A program made the translations under genes and the position numbers. The notes beneath the pieces were generated by a model. The model made no database searches. It was given only the letters and a program-made list of their open reading frames with translations, and had not been told where the DNA came from. This document shows, piece after piece, positions 1 through 8,500 of a stretch of 64,000 bases of DNA. The stretch is from NCBI RefSeq assembly GCF_016865425.1, contig NZ_AP023355.1, positions 6,508,198 to 6,572,197 of the forward strand. The letters are read 5' to 3'. Source of the DNA: Actinocatenispora thailandica (GTDB taxonomy: Bacteria; Actinomycetota; Actinomycetes; Mycobacteriales; Micromonosporaceae). The stretch's first letter is position 1. Each line of letters opens with the position of its first letter.

Positions 1-1217
1 CCGGCTACCCGGGCTGGCTGGCCGGCGCGGTGGACGGGCGGCCCGCCGGCACCTGCGACGCGGTCCAGGCCGGCCTGACCAGCGCCGGCGACGACACCAC
101 CGGCGACTACAACGACTTCTGGGCGGCCCGCGACTACGTCCCGGACGCGGGCAAGGTGCGCGCCAGCGTGTTGATCGCGCACGGGCTCAACGACCAGAAC
201 GTGTTCGCGCGCAACTTCTCCCGGTGGTGGGACGCGCTCGCGGAGCACCACGTGCCGCGCAAGCTGTGGCTGCACCAGGAGGGGCACACCGACCCGTTCG
301 ACATCGACCGGGGCGCCTGGATGACGATGCTGCACCGCTGGTTCGACTACTGGTTGCAGGGCATCCACAACGGCGTGATGGGCGGACCGAAGGTCCGCGT
401 CGAGCGCGCCCCGCAGCAGTGGCAGCAGCAGGCCGACTACCCGGCACCGGGCGCCCGGCCGGTCCGGCTGTCGCTGGCGGCGGGTGGCGGCGGCGCCGGC
501 ACGATCGGTACCGGGGGCGGATCGGGCACGGTCGCGCTGACCGACAACCCCGACCTGACCGAGACGCAGGCGGTCGGCGACCCGAACGCGGCCCGCAGCG
601 ACCGGGCGACGTTCCTGTCCACCGCGCTGTCCGGCACCACCCACCTGTCCGGTACGCCGACCGTCACGCTGCGGTTCCGCTCCGACGAGCCGGACACCGA
701 GCTGACCGCGAAGCTGGTCGACTACGGCACCGCGGCCCGGGACGACTACCTGGCCAACGACCTGAGCGGGATCGAGGACCTGGACACCCGGTCCTGCTGG
801 GGCGAATCCACCGCGGACGACTCGGCCTGCTACCTGGACACCACCGAGGTCGTGCACAGCACCGACTACGGGGTGCTGTCCCGCGGCTGGACCGACGCCG
901 CGCACCGCACCGGCCTGACCCGCTACACGCCCGTCGCCCCCGGCCGGTGGTACTCGATCACCATCCGGTTGCAGCCCCAGGACCAGCTGCTCGCCGCCGG
1001 CCACCATCTCGGCCTGGTCGTCTCGCTGTCGGACACCGAGAACACCAGCCCGTCCAGTACCGGCGCGAAGGTCACCGTCGACCTGGCGCACTCGACCCTG
1101 TCGCTGCCGGTCGCCGGCGCCACCCACCTGGGTACCGTGGCGACGGCGCCGCAGCTGACCGTCACCGCCCCGGCGACGCGCGCCACCCGCTCCACCCCGG
1201 CCCGCCGGTTGCCCTGA
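1..1217 (+). CDS. CocE/NonD-family hydrolase (Xaa-Pro dipeptidyl-peptidase-like), 3' part
   Basis: The reading frame is open from the left edge, so the N-terminal half with the nucleophile serine is outside the window. Codons run from position 3 and about 404 residues remain. The visible part holds the late alpha/beta-hydrolase core: an Asp in AHGLNDQNV and a His in LHQEGHTDP sit where the acid and base of the Ser-Asp-His triad of PepX/CocE enzymes are expected. A long beta-rich region follows (about residues 130-390), typical of the C-terminal jelly-roll domain of this family, and a Thr/Ala-rich tail ends the protein. Such enzymes are secreted or cytoplasmic peptidases or esterases; the substrate cannot be told. 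The next gene lies 129 bp downstream. Confidence 0.82.
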   Translation, partial: GYPGWLAGAVDGRPAGTCDAVQAGLTSAGDDTTGDYNDFWAARDYVPDAGKVRASVLIAHGLNDQNVFARNFSRWWDALAEHHVPRKLWLHQEGHTDPFDIDRGAWMTMLHRWFDYWLQGIHNGVMGGPKVRVERAPQQWQQQADYPAPGARPVRLSLAAGGGGAGTIGTGGGSGTVALTDNPDLTETQAVGDPNAARSDRATFLSTALSGTTHLSGTPTVTLRFRSDEPDTELTAKLVDYGTAARDDYLANDLSGIEDLDTRSCWGESTADDSACYLDTTEVVHSTDYGVLSRGWTDAAHRTGLTRYTPVAPGRWYSITIRLQPQDQLLAAGHHLGLVVSLSDTENTSPSSTGAKVTVDLAHSTLSLPVAGATHLGTVATAPQLTVTAPATRATRSTPARRLP

Positions 1218-1346
1218 CCCGCCCGGCGAACGGCGACCGGCCCGTCGGTGTTGAGACGACCGTCACGGGCCACCGCGGGCCTGTTGCGGCGTCACCGGAT
1301 CCGAGTAGGTTTCGTTCGTTGAATCTGAAACTACTTGGAGGTCGTG

Positions 1347-2414
1347 GTGGGTGAGCGGGTCGAGCCGATGCTGTGGCGGCCGTACTCGCTGCGCGGCACC
1401 ACGTTCCGCAACCGCGCCTGGCTGTCCCCGATGTGCCAGTACTCGTCCCGGGACGGGTTCCCGACCGACTGGCACCGCACGCACTACCCCAGCCGCGCGA
1501 TCGGCGGTGCCGGGCTGGTGCTGTTCGAGGCCACCGCGGTGAGCCCGGCCGGCCGCATCTCGCCGCTGGACGCCGGCCTGTGGTCGGCCGAACTGGCCGA
1601 GGCGTACCGGCCGATCACCGCCGCGGTGGCGGCGGCCGGCGCCGTCCCGGGGGTGCAGCTGGCGCACGCCGGTCGCAAGGCGTCCACCCGGGCACCGTGG
1701 CACGGCCGCGGCTGGGTCCCGCCGCAGGAGGGCGGTTGGGCCACGATCGGGCCGTCGCCGGTGCCGTTCGAGGGGTCCCCGCCGCCGGTCGCGATGTCCA
1801 CCGTGGACATCGATCGGCTGGTGGCGGACTTCGCCCGCGCCACCCAGCTCGCCGTGCACGCCGGGTTCGGCGTGATCGAACTGCACGCGGCGCACGGCTA
1901 CCTGCTGCACCAGTTCCTCAGCCCGCTGTCCAACCGGCGCACCGACCACTTCGGCGGCGACCTCGCCGGCCGGATGCGGCTGCCGCTGGCCGTGGTCGAC
2001 GCGGTGCGCCGAACCTGGCCGGCGGACCGGCCGCTGTTCGTCCGGGTGTCCGCCACCGACTGGGTGGAGGGCGGCTGGACGCTCGCCGAGAGCGTCGTGT
2101 TCGCCAAGGAACTCGCCGCCCGCGGCGTGGACCTCGTCGACGTCTCCTCGGGCGGCAGCGCGGCCGACGCCACCGTACCGGTCGGGCCGAAGTACCAGGT
2201 GCCGCTCGCCGCTGAGATCCGGCGGCAGGCCGGGGTGCCGGTCGGCGCGGTCGGGCTGCTGGAGACGCCCGACGCGGCAACCGAGGTCCTGGTCGCCGGG
2301 GACGCGGACGCGGTCTTCGTCGGGCGGCCGATGTTGCGCGATCCGTACTGGGCGCTGCGGGCGCCGGACGCGCCGCGCGCCGCCTGGCCCGTCCAGTACC
2401 ACCGCGCGATCTGA
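1347..2414 (+). CDS. NADH:flavin oxidoreductase, Old Yellow Enzyme (YqjM-like) family
   Basis: About 355 residues, normal for a single-domain YqjM-type ene-reductase. FMN- and substrate-binding motifs are in family order: SPMCQYS near the N-terminus, QLAHAGRKAS, HAAHGYLLHQFLSP followed by NRRTDHFGG, and the C-terminal phosphate-binding part ending in VGRPMLRDPYW. The family reduces activated C=C bonds with NAD(P)H in the cytoplasm. I chose GTG 1347 because GGAGG (1337-1341) precedes it by five bases; TTG 1335, GTG 1344 and ATG 1368 are alternatives. It appears monocistronic and no neighbour points to a physiological substrate. Confidence 0.88.
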   Translation: MGERVEPMLWRPYSLRGTTFRNRAWLSPMCQYSSRDGFPTDWHRTHYPSRAIGGAGLVLFEATAVSPAGRISPLDAGLWSAELAEAYRPITAAVAAAGAVPGVQLAHAGRKASTRAPWHGRGWVPPQEGGWATIGPSPVPFEGSPPPVAMSTVDIDRLVADFARATQLAVHAGFGVIELHAAHGYLLHQFLSPLSNRRTDHFGGDLAGRMRLPLAVVDAVRRTWPADRPLFVRVSATDWVEGGWTLAESVVFAKELAARGVDLVDVSSGGSAADATVPVGPKYQVPLAAEIRRQAGVPVGAVGLLETPDAATEVLVAGDADAVFVGRPMLRDPYWALRAPDAPRAAWPVQYHRAI

Positions 2415-2422
2415 TCGCGGGG

Positions 2423-2444
2423 GCACCTCTTTGCGCCGAGGTGC
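2423..2444. terminator. Small stem-loop after the OYE gene
   Basis: GCACCTC (2423-2429) pairs with GAGGTGC (2438-2444) across an 8-base loop, 9 bp after the OYE stop codon. No T-tract follows, as is common for actinobacterial terminators. With only 7 bp the role is tentative. Confidence 0.4.
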
Positions 2445-2470
2445 GCCCGAGGCGCTGGTGCCGGGGTCAG

Positions 2471-2524
2471 GCCACCTCCGTGCGGCGCCGCTTCGGGGTG
2501 CAGGTGTGAAGGCCACCTCCGTGC
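2471..2524. repeat. 13-bp direct repeat pair between OYE and aldo/keto reductase genes
   Basis: GCCACCTCCGTGC occurs at 2471-2483 and again at 2512-2524, 41 bp apart, in the 222-bp gap before the aldo/keto reductase gene. A related CGCCGCTTCGGG string also recurs at about 2487 and 2582. It may be a regulatory pair or only repeat drift; the function is unknown. Confidence 0.45.
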
Positions 2525-2624
2525 ACTCGGCGCACCGAGATGGGTGCACGCCGGAGCCTCGCGCGGGCTTCGGCTGGTCGTCGCCGCTTCGGGCACAGCT
2601 CGGCGCGGTGCCGTCGGGCGGGCC

Positions 2625-2630
2625 TAAGGT
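2625..2630 (+). promoter_or_regulatory. Putative -10 box of a leaderless aldo/keto reductase mRNA
   Basis: TAAGGT (TANNNT) lies exactly 6 bases before ATG 2637 and no separate Shine-Dalgarno sequence is evident, which fits a transcript starting at the ATG. Confidence 0.5.
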
Positions 2631-2636
2631 GGTGGT

Positions 2637-3467
2637 ATGGGTGGAGTTCCGGGGTATGCGATCGGCGCTGGTGTGGAACTACCTGCGGTCGGGTTGGGCA
2701 CGTATCCGATGCGGGACGAGCAGGCGGTCACCGCGGTCCGTGGCGCGCTGCGGCTGGGGTACCGGCTGATCGACACGGCGGCGAGCTACGACAACGAGGA
2801 GGCGGTCGGCCGCGGGATCGCGGCGGCGGGTCTGGCGCGGGACGACGTGTTCGTGACGACGAAGCTGCGCGGGCGCGACCACGGCTACCAGGAGACGCTG
2901 GCGGCGTTCGAGGCGTCCCGGCTCGCGCTCGGCCTGGACTACCTCGACCTGTACCTGATCCACTGGCCGCTGCCGCGCATCGACCGGTACGTCGAGTCGT
3001 GGCGGGCGATGATGACGCTGCGCAGTGACGGCCTGGTGCGGTCGATCGGGGTCAGCAACTTCACCGTGGCACAGCTGGACCGGCTGATCGAGGAGACCGG
3101 CGAGCCGCCCGCGGTCAACCAGATCGAGCTGCACCCGTACTTCCCGCAGCAGCAGCTGCGCGCGGCACACGAGGCGCGCGGCATCCGGACCGAGTCGTGG
3201 AGCCCGCTGGCGCGCGCCGGTGAACTGTTGCGGGAGCCCGTGGTGGTGCAGGCGGCGCAGCGGCACGGGGTCGAGCCGGCGCAGGTGGTGCTGCGTTGGC
3301 ACGTCCAGCTCGGTGCGGTACCGATCCCGAAGTCGGCGTCGCGGCAGCGGCAGGCGACGAACCTGGACCTGTTCGGCTTCGAGCTGGACGAGGCGGAGCT
3401 GGCGGCGCTGAGCGGGCTGGCGCGGGGCCGGCAGGGCGGCGACCCGGAGCGGCACGAGGAGTTCTGA
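2637..3467 (+). CDS. Aldo/keto reductase (AKR5-like)
   Basis: 276 residues, the usual size for a prokaryotic AKR barrel. The catalytic tetrad is visible: Asp46 and Tyr51 in DTAASY, Lys76 in TTKLRG and His109 in LIHWPL. The NADPH-binding C-terminal strand has VPIPKSASRQRQ. Members reduce aldehydes and ketones such as 2,5-diketo-D-gluconate or methylglyoxal; the substrate here is not evident. ATG 2637 is chosen because a TANNNT box precedes it by 6 bases. It converges on the PP2C-like gene with a 54-bp gap. Confidence 0.9.
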   Translation: MGGVPGYAIGAGVELPAVGLGTYPMRDEQAVTAVRGALRLGYRLIDTAASYDNEEAVGRGIAAAGLARDDVFVTTKLRGRDHGYQETLAAFEASRLALGLDYLDLYLIHWPLPRIDRYVESWRAMMTLRSDGLVRSIGVSNFTVAQLDRLIEETGEPPAVNQIELHPYFPQQQLRAAHEARGIRTESWSPLARAGELLREPVVVQAAQRHGVEPAQVVLRWHVQLGAVPIPKSASRQRQATNLDLFGFELDEAELAALSGLARGRQGGDPERHEEF

Positions 3468-3521
3468 CCTGCCGGGCGGATGGCCGGCGCGACGGGTCGA
3501 GCGCCAGCATCGTTGCCGGCC

Positions 3522-4340
3522 TCAGACGAAGGTGCACCAGGCTGCCGTGGCGTCGTCGTACTGCTTGCCCCGCGGCCAGCGGATCGCGGTGGGGTCGGCC
3601 GTCTCGGCGGCCCGGGTCCGGCGCACCAGCTCGGCCGGGTCGGCGGCGGCGAGGTCGAGCAGGGCCGGCCAGGTCAGCTCGCCGAACTCGACGAGCCGGG
3701 TCGCGCCGTCGGTGGCGAGCAGCACCCCGTCGACGCCGGCCACCGGGGTGCTGCCGGTCAGCGCCTCCCGGGCGGCGGCCGGATCCGTTGCGGCGACCCA
3801 GAACCCGCCCGGCCGGTTCAGCTTGGCCGAGCGGGCCGCGCTGCCGGCCCGGTCGCGTTCGGCGCGCGCCGGACTGTCCAGCGGGATCGCCGGTCCGGGC
3901 AGCCGGACGGCGGCGATCCGGTCGTCGGACACCACCTGGATGCCGCGGCCCGCGCCCCGCCGGTCGAACACCACCGACGAGTCGGACAGCACCAGGTGGT
4001 CGAGCACGTCACCGCGCTGCCGCAGCATCGTCACGGTGCAGGCGGGTGTATCCACATTGGACAGATCGCACTCGTCCCGGTGCACCGCGGTGACCGCCTC
4101 GATCGCGCCGGCCAGCGCGTCCCGCAACGTCTCGCGCGCATCCGCGGCGCGGGCGAGCAGCTCGTCCGCGAGCGACCGCACGTACCACGGGACGCCGTGC
4201 CGGCAGCCACGCCGCAGCTCGCCGCCGATGCTGTCCGGCACGCCGCAACCGTCCAGGACCACCACCACTTCACCCCGGTGCGCCAGGAGGTCCTCGTTCG
4301 GCTTCCCCGGCCGCGGCTCGCTCACACCCGTCACCCGCAT
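3522..4340 (-). CDS. PP2C-like serine/threonine phosphatase domain protein
   Basis: 272 residues forming one cytoplasmic PP2C-like domain. Metal-binding features are recognisable: NED near residue 16, VVLDGCG near residue 30, LLATDGA around 208 and a C-terminal DDATA. The DGCG motif departs from the usual DG(M/V)GG, and spacing between motifs is loose, so this is a divergent member. There is no transmembrane or sensor domain. It is divergent from the MFS gene at 4437, with both starts close together and both apparently leaderless, so coordinated expression is possible. Confidence 0.72.
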   Translation of the reverse strand: MRVTGVSEPRPGKPNEDLLAHRGEVVVVLDGCGVPDSIGGELRRGCRHGVPWYVRSLADELLARAADARETLRDALAGAIEAVTAVHRDECDLSNVDTPACTVTMLRQRGDVLDHLVLSDSSVVFDRRGAGRGIQVVSDDRIAAVRLPGPAIPLDSPARAERDRAGSAARSAKLNRPGGFWVAATDPAAAREALTGSTPVAGVDGVLLATDGATRLVEFGELTWPALLDLAAADPAELVRRTRAAETADPTAIRWPRGKQYDDATAAWCTFV

Positions 4341-4346
4341 GCCCCC

Positions 4347-4352
4347 AGCCTA
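4347..4352 (-). promoter_or_regulatory. Putative -10 box of the PP2C-like gene (leaderless)
   Basis: Read on the minus strand, TAGGCT is followed by GGGGGC and then the ATG at 4340. The 6-base spacing matches the other leaderless-type starts in this window. Confidence 0.5.
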
Positions 4353-4422
4353 TGCGGTACCGCTGTCGCCGGCCGGAAGGTGGAGGTTCTCACACCGCGG
4401 CGGCGATCTGCCGCTCTCGCAC

Positions 4423-4428
4423 TAGATT
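4423..4428 (+). promoter_or_regulatory. Putative -10 box of the MFS gene
   Basis: TAGATT lies 8 bases before GTG 4437 with no Shine-Dalgarno sequence between them. It supports GTG 4437 as the start although the frame stays open far upstream. Confidence 0.45.
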
Positions 4429-4436
4429 GGGCGTTC

Positions 4437-5798
4437 GTGAAGGCTGTCCCGGTGCCCCGTCGGTACGTGGCGGTCATCGCGCTCGGCACCCTGCTGAACC
4501 CGCTGAACTCGTCGATGATCGCGGTCGCGCTCGTCTCGTTGCAGCACGCGTTCGGCGTCGGTTTCGGCACCGCGAGCTGGCTGGTGTCCGGCTTCTACCT
4601 GGCGGCCTGCGTCGGGCAGCCGCTGATGGGGCGGGTCGCCGACCGGTTCGGCCCTCGCCGGGTGTACTGCCTGGGTCTCGCGGTGGTGTGCGTGGCGAGC
4701 GCGCTCGCCCCGTTCGCGCCGGGCTTCGGCGTGGTGCTGGGCTGCCGGATCCTGCAGGCCGTCGGTACCTCGGCGGCGTTCCCGGCTGGGCTGGCGTTGA
4801 TCCGCCGGGCCACCGGTACCGGGGCACCGCCGGCGGGTGCGCTGGGCACCATCGCGGTGGCCAATTCGGCGTCGGCCGGCTTCGGCCCGGTACTCGGCGG
4901 TTTCCTGGTGGCGTTCGCCGGCTGGCCGGGCATCTTCCTGGTGAACGTGCCGCTCACGCTGGTCACCCTGGTGCTCGCGCTGAAGGTGTTGCCGCCGGAC
5001 GAGCCGGTCACCGCGGCCCGCGCCGGGCTGGTCCGGCTGCTCGACCCGCTCGGCATCCTGCTGTTCAGCGGTACCCTGGTCGGTCTGCTCGGGTTCCTGC
5101 TCGCCCTGCCGCACCATCCACTGTGGATGCTGTTGCCGCTGGTCGCGGTGTGCGCGGTCGGGCTGGTCTGGTGGGAGCTGCGCACCCCGACCCCGTTCCT
5201 GGACGTGCGCGGCTTCGCCCGCAGCCCGGCGCTGACCGGGGTGCTCGGCCAGCAGGCGGCCATCCAGCTGGTGTTCTACGGCGTGTTCTACGGACTGCCG
5301 ATGTGGTTGGAGGAGTCCCGGCACTACTCGACCGAGCAGGCCGGCCTGTTGATGCTGCCGATCGCCGCCCTCGGGGTACTCGTGACCCCGGTCGCCGCCC
5401 GCCTGGTCGGCCGGTTCGGGCCGCGGTTGCCGCTGCTGCTCGGCTCGGTCGGGCTGCTGGCCGGTTCGCTGCTGGTGTTCACCCTGCACGACGCGACCCC
5501 GGCGGTCGGCATCCTCGGTGTCGCCGCGGTGCTCGGGCTGCCGAACGGGCTGAACAACATGGGGTTGCAGGCCGCGCTCTACTCGGCCGCACCGCCGGAC
5601 GGTACCGGGATGGCGGCCGGCCTGTTCCAGACCGCGCGGTACGTGGGGGCGATCCTGTCCACCGCGCTGATCGGGTTGGTGCTGGAGCCGCCGTCGGCGA
5701 GCGGGCTGCACCGCATCGCCACGGTGATGAGCGTGTTCGCAGCGTTGCTCGTCGTCGCCGCGATCACCACCCGCCGCCGCGCCCCGGCGGCCGGATAG
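4437..5798 (+). CDS. MFS transporter (DHA2-like drug/metabolite exporter)
   Basis: 453 residues and mostly hydrophobic. The first helix carries LNPLNSSMIAVAL, the motif-D-like start of DHA2 exporters, followed by motif A as GRVADRFGPRRV between helices 2 and 3. An FVNVPL-like stretch (FLVNVPLTLV) and a second-half gate LVGRFGPR are also present. About 12-14 membrane spans are expected. The upstream open frame reads through the antisense of the PP2C-like gene and is not coding. The substrate is unknown; it faces a phosphatase-like gene rather than a recognisable repressor. Confidence 0.85.
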   Translation: MKAVPVPRRYVAVIALGTLLNPLNSSMIAVALVSLQHAFGVGFGTASWLVSGFYLAACVGQPLMGRVADRFGPRRVYCLGLAVVCVASALAPFAPGFGVVLGCRILQAVGTSAAFPAGLALIRRATGTGAPPAGALGTIAVANSASAGFGPVLGGFLVAFAGWPGIFLVNVPLTLVTLVLALKVLPPDEPVTAARAGLVRLLDPLGILLFSGTLVGLLGFLLALPHHPLWMLLPLVAVCAVGLVWWELRTPTPFLDVRGFARSPALTGVLGQQAAIQLVFYGVFYGLPMWLEESRHYSTEQAGLLMLPIAALGVLVTPVAARLVGRFGPRLPLLLGSVGLLAGSLLVFTLHDATPAVGILGVAAVLGLPNGLNNMGLQAALYSAAPPDGTGMAAGLFQTARYVGAILSTALIGLVLEPPSASGLHRIATVMSVFAALLVVAAITTRRRAPAAG

Positions 5799-5849
5799 CC
5801 GGCCGCCCGCACGCTGCGGCCGGCCGGCGGCGCGGGTGCGGTGGCATGC

Positions 5850-5855
5850 GACGAT
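5850..5855 (+). promoter_or_regulatory. Possible -10 box before the small membrane protein gene
   Basis: GACGAT lies 6 bases before GTG 5862, the spacing seen at other starts in the window. It matches the consensus only at the second and sixth positions, so it is weak. Confidence 0.3.
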
Positions 5856-5861
5856 ACGGCG

Positions 5862-6356
5862 GTGTCCTTCCGGGTCCACCTTCGTCCCAGCGTGGCCTAC
5901 CTGGCCTTCCTGCTCATCGGCGTGGTCGCGATCGCCTTCGGGGTCCTGATCGACACCCCGCTCCGGTTCGTCGTCCTGGCGAGCGGCGCGGTCATGATCA
6001 CGGTTCTGGGTTACCCGATCGTGCTGAGTACGATCTGCCGGGTGCCGGTGATCGCGATCGGCCCGGACGGTGTCCGGTTCCCCCTGATGGGGGTGCGGCT
6101 GCCGTGGACGGCGCTGAGGTCGGTGCGCCGCGGCATCCGGCTCGGTCAGCCGCAGTCTCCGGTGCTGCTGGTCTTCCCGGCCGATCCGGCCGGCACGGTT
6201 CGGGCGATGCGTCCGTGGCTGCGCCGGCAGGGCCGGGACGAGCTGGCCCGCTACGGCACGCCGATCGTGCTCGGCGCCGCGTCGCTGAACCGCCCGCTGG
6301 AAGACATCCTCGCCGCGGTCGAAACCGCCGTGGCGGCCGGCCGCCGCAGCGGTTGA
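5862..6356 (+). CDS. Small membrane protein with two N-terminal helices and a PH-like domain
   Basis: 164 residues from GTG 5862 (GTG 5841 is an alternative). Two hydrophobic helices (about residues 8-28 and 36-58) are followed by a soluble beta-rich part with IGPDGVRFPLMGVRLPWTALRSV. That pattern, a short strand pair then LPW-x2-L-x-SV, resembles the bacterial PH-like domain of small membrane proteins that anchor or sense at the membrane. The C-terminus has an amphipathic helix. I do not recognise a specific function. It follows the MFS gene by 63 bp on the same strand. Confidence 0.6.
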   Translation: MSFRVHLRPSVAYLAFLLIGVVAIAFGVLIDTPLRFVVLASGAVMITVLGYPIVLSTICRVPVIAIGPDGVRFPLMGVRLPWTALRSVRRGIRLGQPQSPVLLVFPADPAGTVRAMRPWLRRQGRDELARYGTPIVLGAASLNRPLEDILAAVETAVAAGRRSG

Positions 6357-6384
6357 CCGCCGCGACGACCGCGGGCCACGGCGG

Positions 6385-8424
6385 TCAGCCGCGCAGTACC
6401 GCGACACCCCGCGCGGCGAGCGTCACCGCCCGTACCGGGGCGTTCCGGTCGGTCAGCAGGTCGACCGCGGGCTGCGGCAGCGACACCGTGACCGGCTCGG
6501 TGCCGTGGTTGAGCAGGAACAGGTAGTCCGCGTCGGCGGAGCGCCGGCGGGTGGCCTGCACCGACGGCGGCAGCCCCGGAATCGGCGCGGTGGTCCCGGC
6601 CTCCGCCAGCACCCGGTCGAACAGCGCCCGCAGGGTGGCCGGATCGGGGCGGGTGCCGAGGTACCAGGCGGTGCCGGCGCCGTACCGGTGCCGGGTGATC
6701 GCCGGGCGGCCCGCCAGTTCGCCGTCCGCGAAGGTCGCGACGACCTCGGCGCCCTCCGGTTCGATCCACTCGGACCAGATCGTGCCGCGAGCGTCCGGCG
6801 TCGACAGTGCGGGCGCGGCGAGACCGACGGTGCCGCCGGTGGGCAGCGGCCAGAACTCGTCGACCCGGAGCCCGAGTACCTCGCGCAGCGGCGCCGGGTG
6901 GCCACCGAGGTGGGCCCGGTCGTCCGGATCCACGATGCCGGAGAAGAACGAGACCACGAGGATGCCGCCGCCCTCCACATAGGACGTCAACCGGGCCGCG
7001 TCGGCGGCGTCCAGCAGGTAGAGGTTGGGCACCACGACCAGCCGGTAACCGGACAGGTCCCCGGACGGATGCACCACGTCGCAGGTCACGTGCGCGTCGA
7101 ACAGCGGCCCGTAGTGCGCCAGGTGCGCGTCCAGCAGGTTCAGGTCAGCGGACGGGTGCGAGTCGAGTTCCAGCCCCCACCAGGAGTTCCAGTCGTGCAG
7201 CAGCGCCACCTCGGCGCGCACCGTCGACCCGGCCAGCTCCGGTACCGAGGCCAGCTCGTGGCCGAGCGCCCGCGCCTCCCGCCAGGTGCGGGTGTTCGTG
7301 CCGCCGTGCGGCACCATCGCGGAGTGGAACTTCTCCGCGCCGCCGGCGGTCTGCCGCCACTGGAAGAACACCACCGCGTCGGCGCCCTGCGCGACCGCCT
7401 GCCAACTCCACAGCCGCATCAGGCCCGGCGCCTTGGGCGCGTTGCGTTCCCGCCAGTTCACCGCGGACGGCGCCTGCTCCAGCAGCAGCCACGGCTGGCC
7501 GCCCTTGACCGACCGGATCAGGTCGTAGGAGAACGCCGCCTCGACGTGCGCCCGCGGATCGTACGGATCGGGGTACGAGTCGATCGCCGCGACGTCCTGG
7601 TGCGGCGCCCAGCGGTACCAGTCGAGCGCCTTCTGCACCAGCCCGACGTAGTTGGTGGTGACCGGTACGTCCGGGGTGAGCCGGCGCAGGATCGCCTTCT
7701 CGGCCAGGTAGCAGTCGAGCTGCGCGTCGGAGGAGAACCGGGCGAAGTCGATCTGCTGCGCCGGGTTCGGGAAGGTCGGCGCCACCCGCGGCGGCAGGAT
7801 CTCGGCGAAGTCGGCGTACCGCTGGGCCCAGAACGTGGTCGACCAGGCGGCGTTGAGCGCGTCGATGTCGCCGTACTTCTCGATCAGCCAGCGGCGGAAG
7901 TCGGCCGCCGACACGTCGCAGTAGCAGGCCCGGATGTGGCAGGCGAACTCGTTGCCGACGTGCCACAGCGCCAGCGCCGGATGGTTCGCGTACCGGGTGG
8001 CGAGCTGCTCGACCAGCCGCCCGGCGTGCTCCCGGTACACCGGGCTGGACGGGCAGAAGTGCTGCCGGCCGCCGGGCGACAGGATCGTGCCGGCCGCGGT
8101 GCGCGGCAGCGTCTCCGGGTACCGGTGGGACAGCCACGGCGGCGGTGAGGCGGTCATGGTGGCCAGGCACACCGACACCCCGGTCTCGGCCAGCCCGTCC
8201 ATCGTGGCGTCGAAGTAGCCGAAGTCGTACTCCCCCTCGCGCGGCTCGACCTCCGCCCAGGAGAAGATGCCCGCGGTGACCAGCGAGACGCCGGCGTCGG
8301 CCATCAGCGTCAGGTCCTCGTCGCGTACCGGCTGCGGCCAGTGCTCCGGGTTGTAGTCGGCGCCGTAGCCGATCCGGCCCAGCTTCGCCCGTACCGCGGC
8401 CATCCGGTCGTCGCCGCCGCTCAT
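6385..8424 (-). CDS. GH42 beta-galactosidase
   Basis: 679 residues, full length for glycoside hydrolase family 42. The barrel starts with GYGADYNPEHWP. The acid/base is Glu159 in WHVGNEF and the nucleophile is Glu316 in WLLLEQAPS. Cys124 plus the CHIRACYC cluster (Cys162, 167, 169) match the zinc site of the Thermus enzyme. A trimerisation domain (GGILVVSFFSGIVD) and a small C-terminal beta domain follow. There is no signal peptide, so it cleaves imported beta-galactosides in the cytoplasm. ATG 8424 has AAGGAGG six bases upstream; a longer frame to 8514 is not needed. It is the last gene of the sugar-importer operon. Confidence 0.93.
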   Translation of the reverse strand: MSGGDDRMAAVRAKLGRIGYGADYNPEHWPQPVRDEDLTLMADAGVSLVTAGIFSWAEVEPREGEYDFGYFDATMDGLAETGVSVCLATMTASPPPWLSHRYPETLPRTAAGTILSPGGRQHFCPSSPVYREHAGRLVEQLATRYANHPALALWHVGNEFACHIRACYCDVSAADFRRWLIEKYGDIDALNAAWSTTFWAQRYADFAEILPPRVAPTFPNPAQQIDFARFSSDAQLDCYLAEKAILRRLTPDVPVTTNYVGLVQKALDWYRWAPHQDVAAIDSYPDPYDPRAHVEAAFSYDLIRSVKGGQPWLLLEQAPSAVNWRERNAPKAPGLMRLWSWQAVAQGADAVVFFQWRQTAGGAEKFHSAMVPHGGTNTRTWREARALGHELASVPELAGSTVRAEVALLHDWNSWWGLELDSHPSADLNLLDAHLAHYGPLFDAHVTCDVVHPSGDLSGYRLVVVPNLYLLDAADAARLTSYVEGGGILVVSFFSGIVDPDDRAHLGGHPAPLREVLGLRVDEFWPLPTGGTVGLAAPALSTPDARGTIWSEWIEPEGAEVVATFADGELAGRPAITRHRYGAGTAWYLGTRPDPATLRALFDRVLAEAGTTAPIPGLPPSVQATRRRSADADYLFLLNHGTEPVTVSLPQPAVDLLTDRNAPVRAVTLAARGVAVLRG

Positions 8425-8500
8425 GCGGCTTCCTCCTTCGCCGGCACCCGCCTGAGGCACCGGGCCACCCGATGCCCATGGTTCGCTCGCTTGCACCGGC

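Noticed and set aside
4422-6407. 661-codon minus-strand frame opposite the MFS gene
   Set aside because: Dominated by Gln, Arg, Asp and His with no hydrophobic core; it mirrors MFS codons read backwards.
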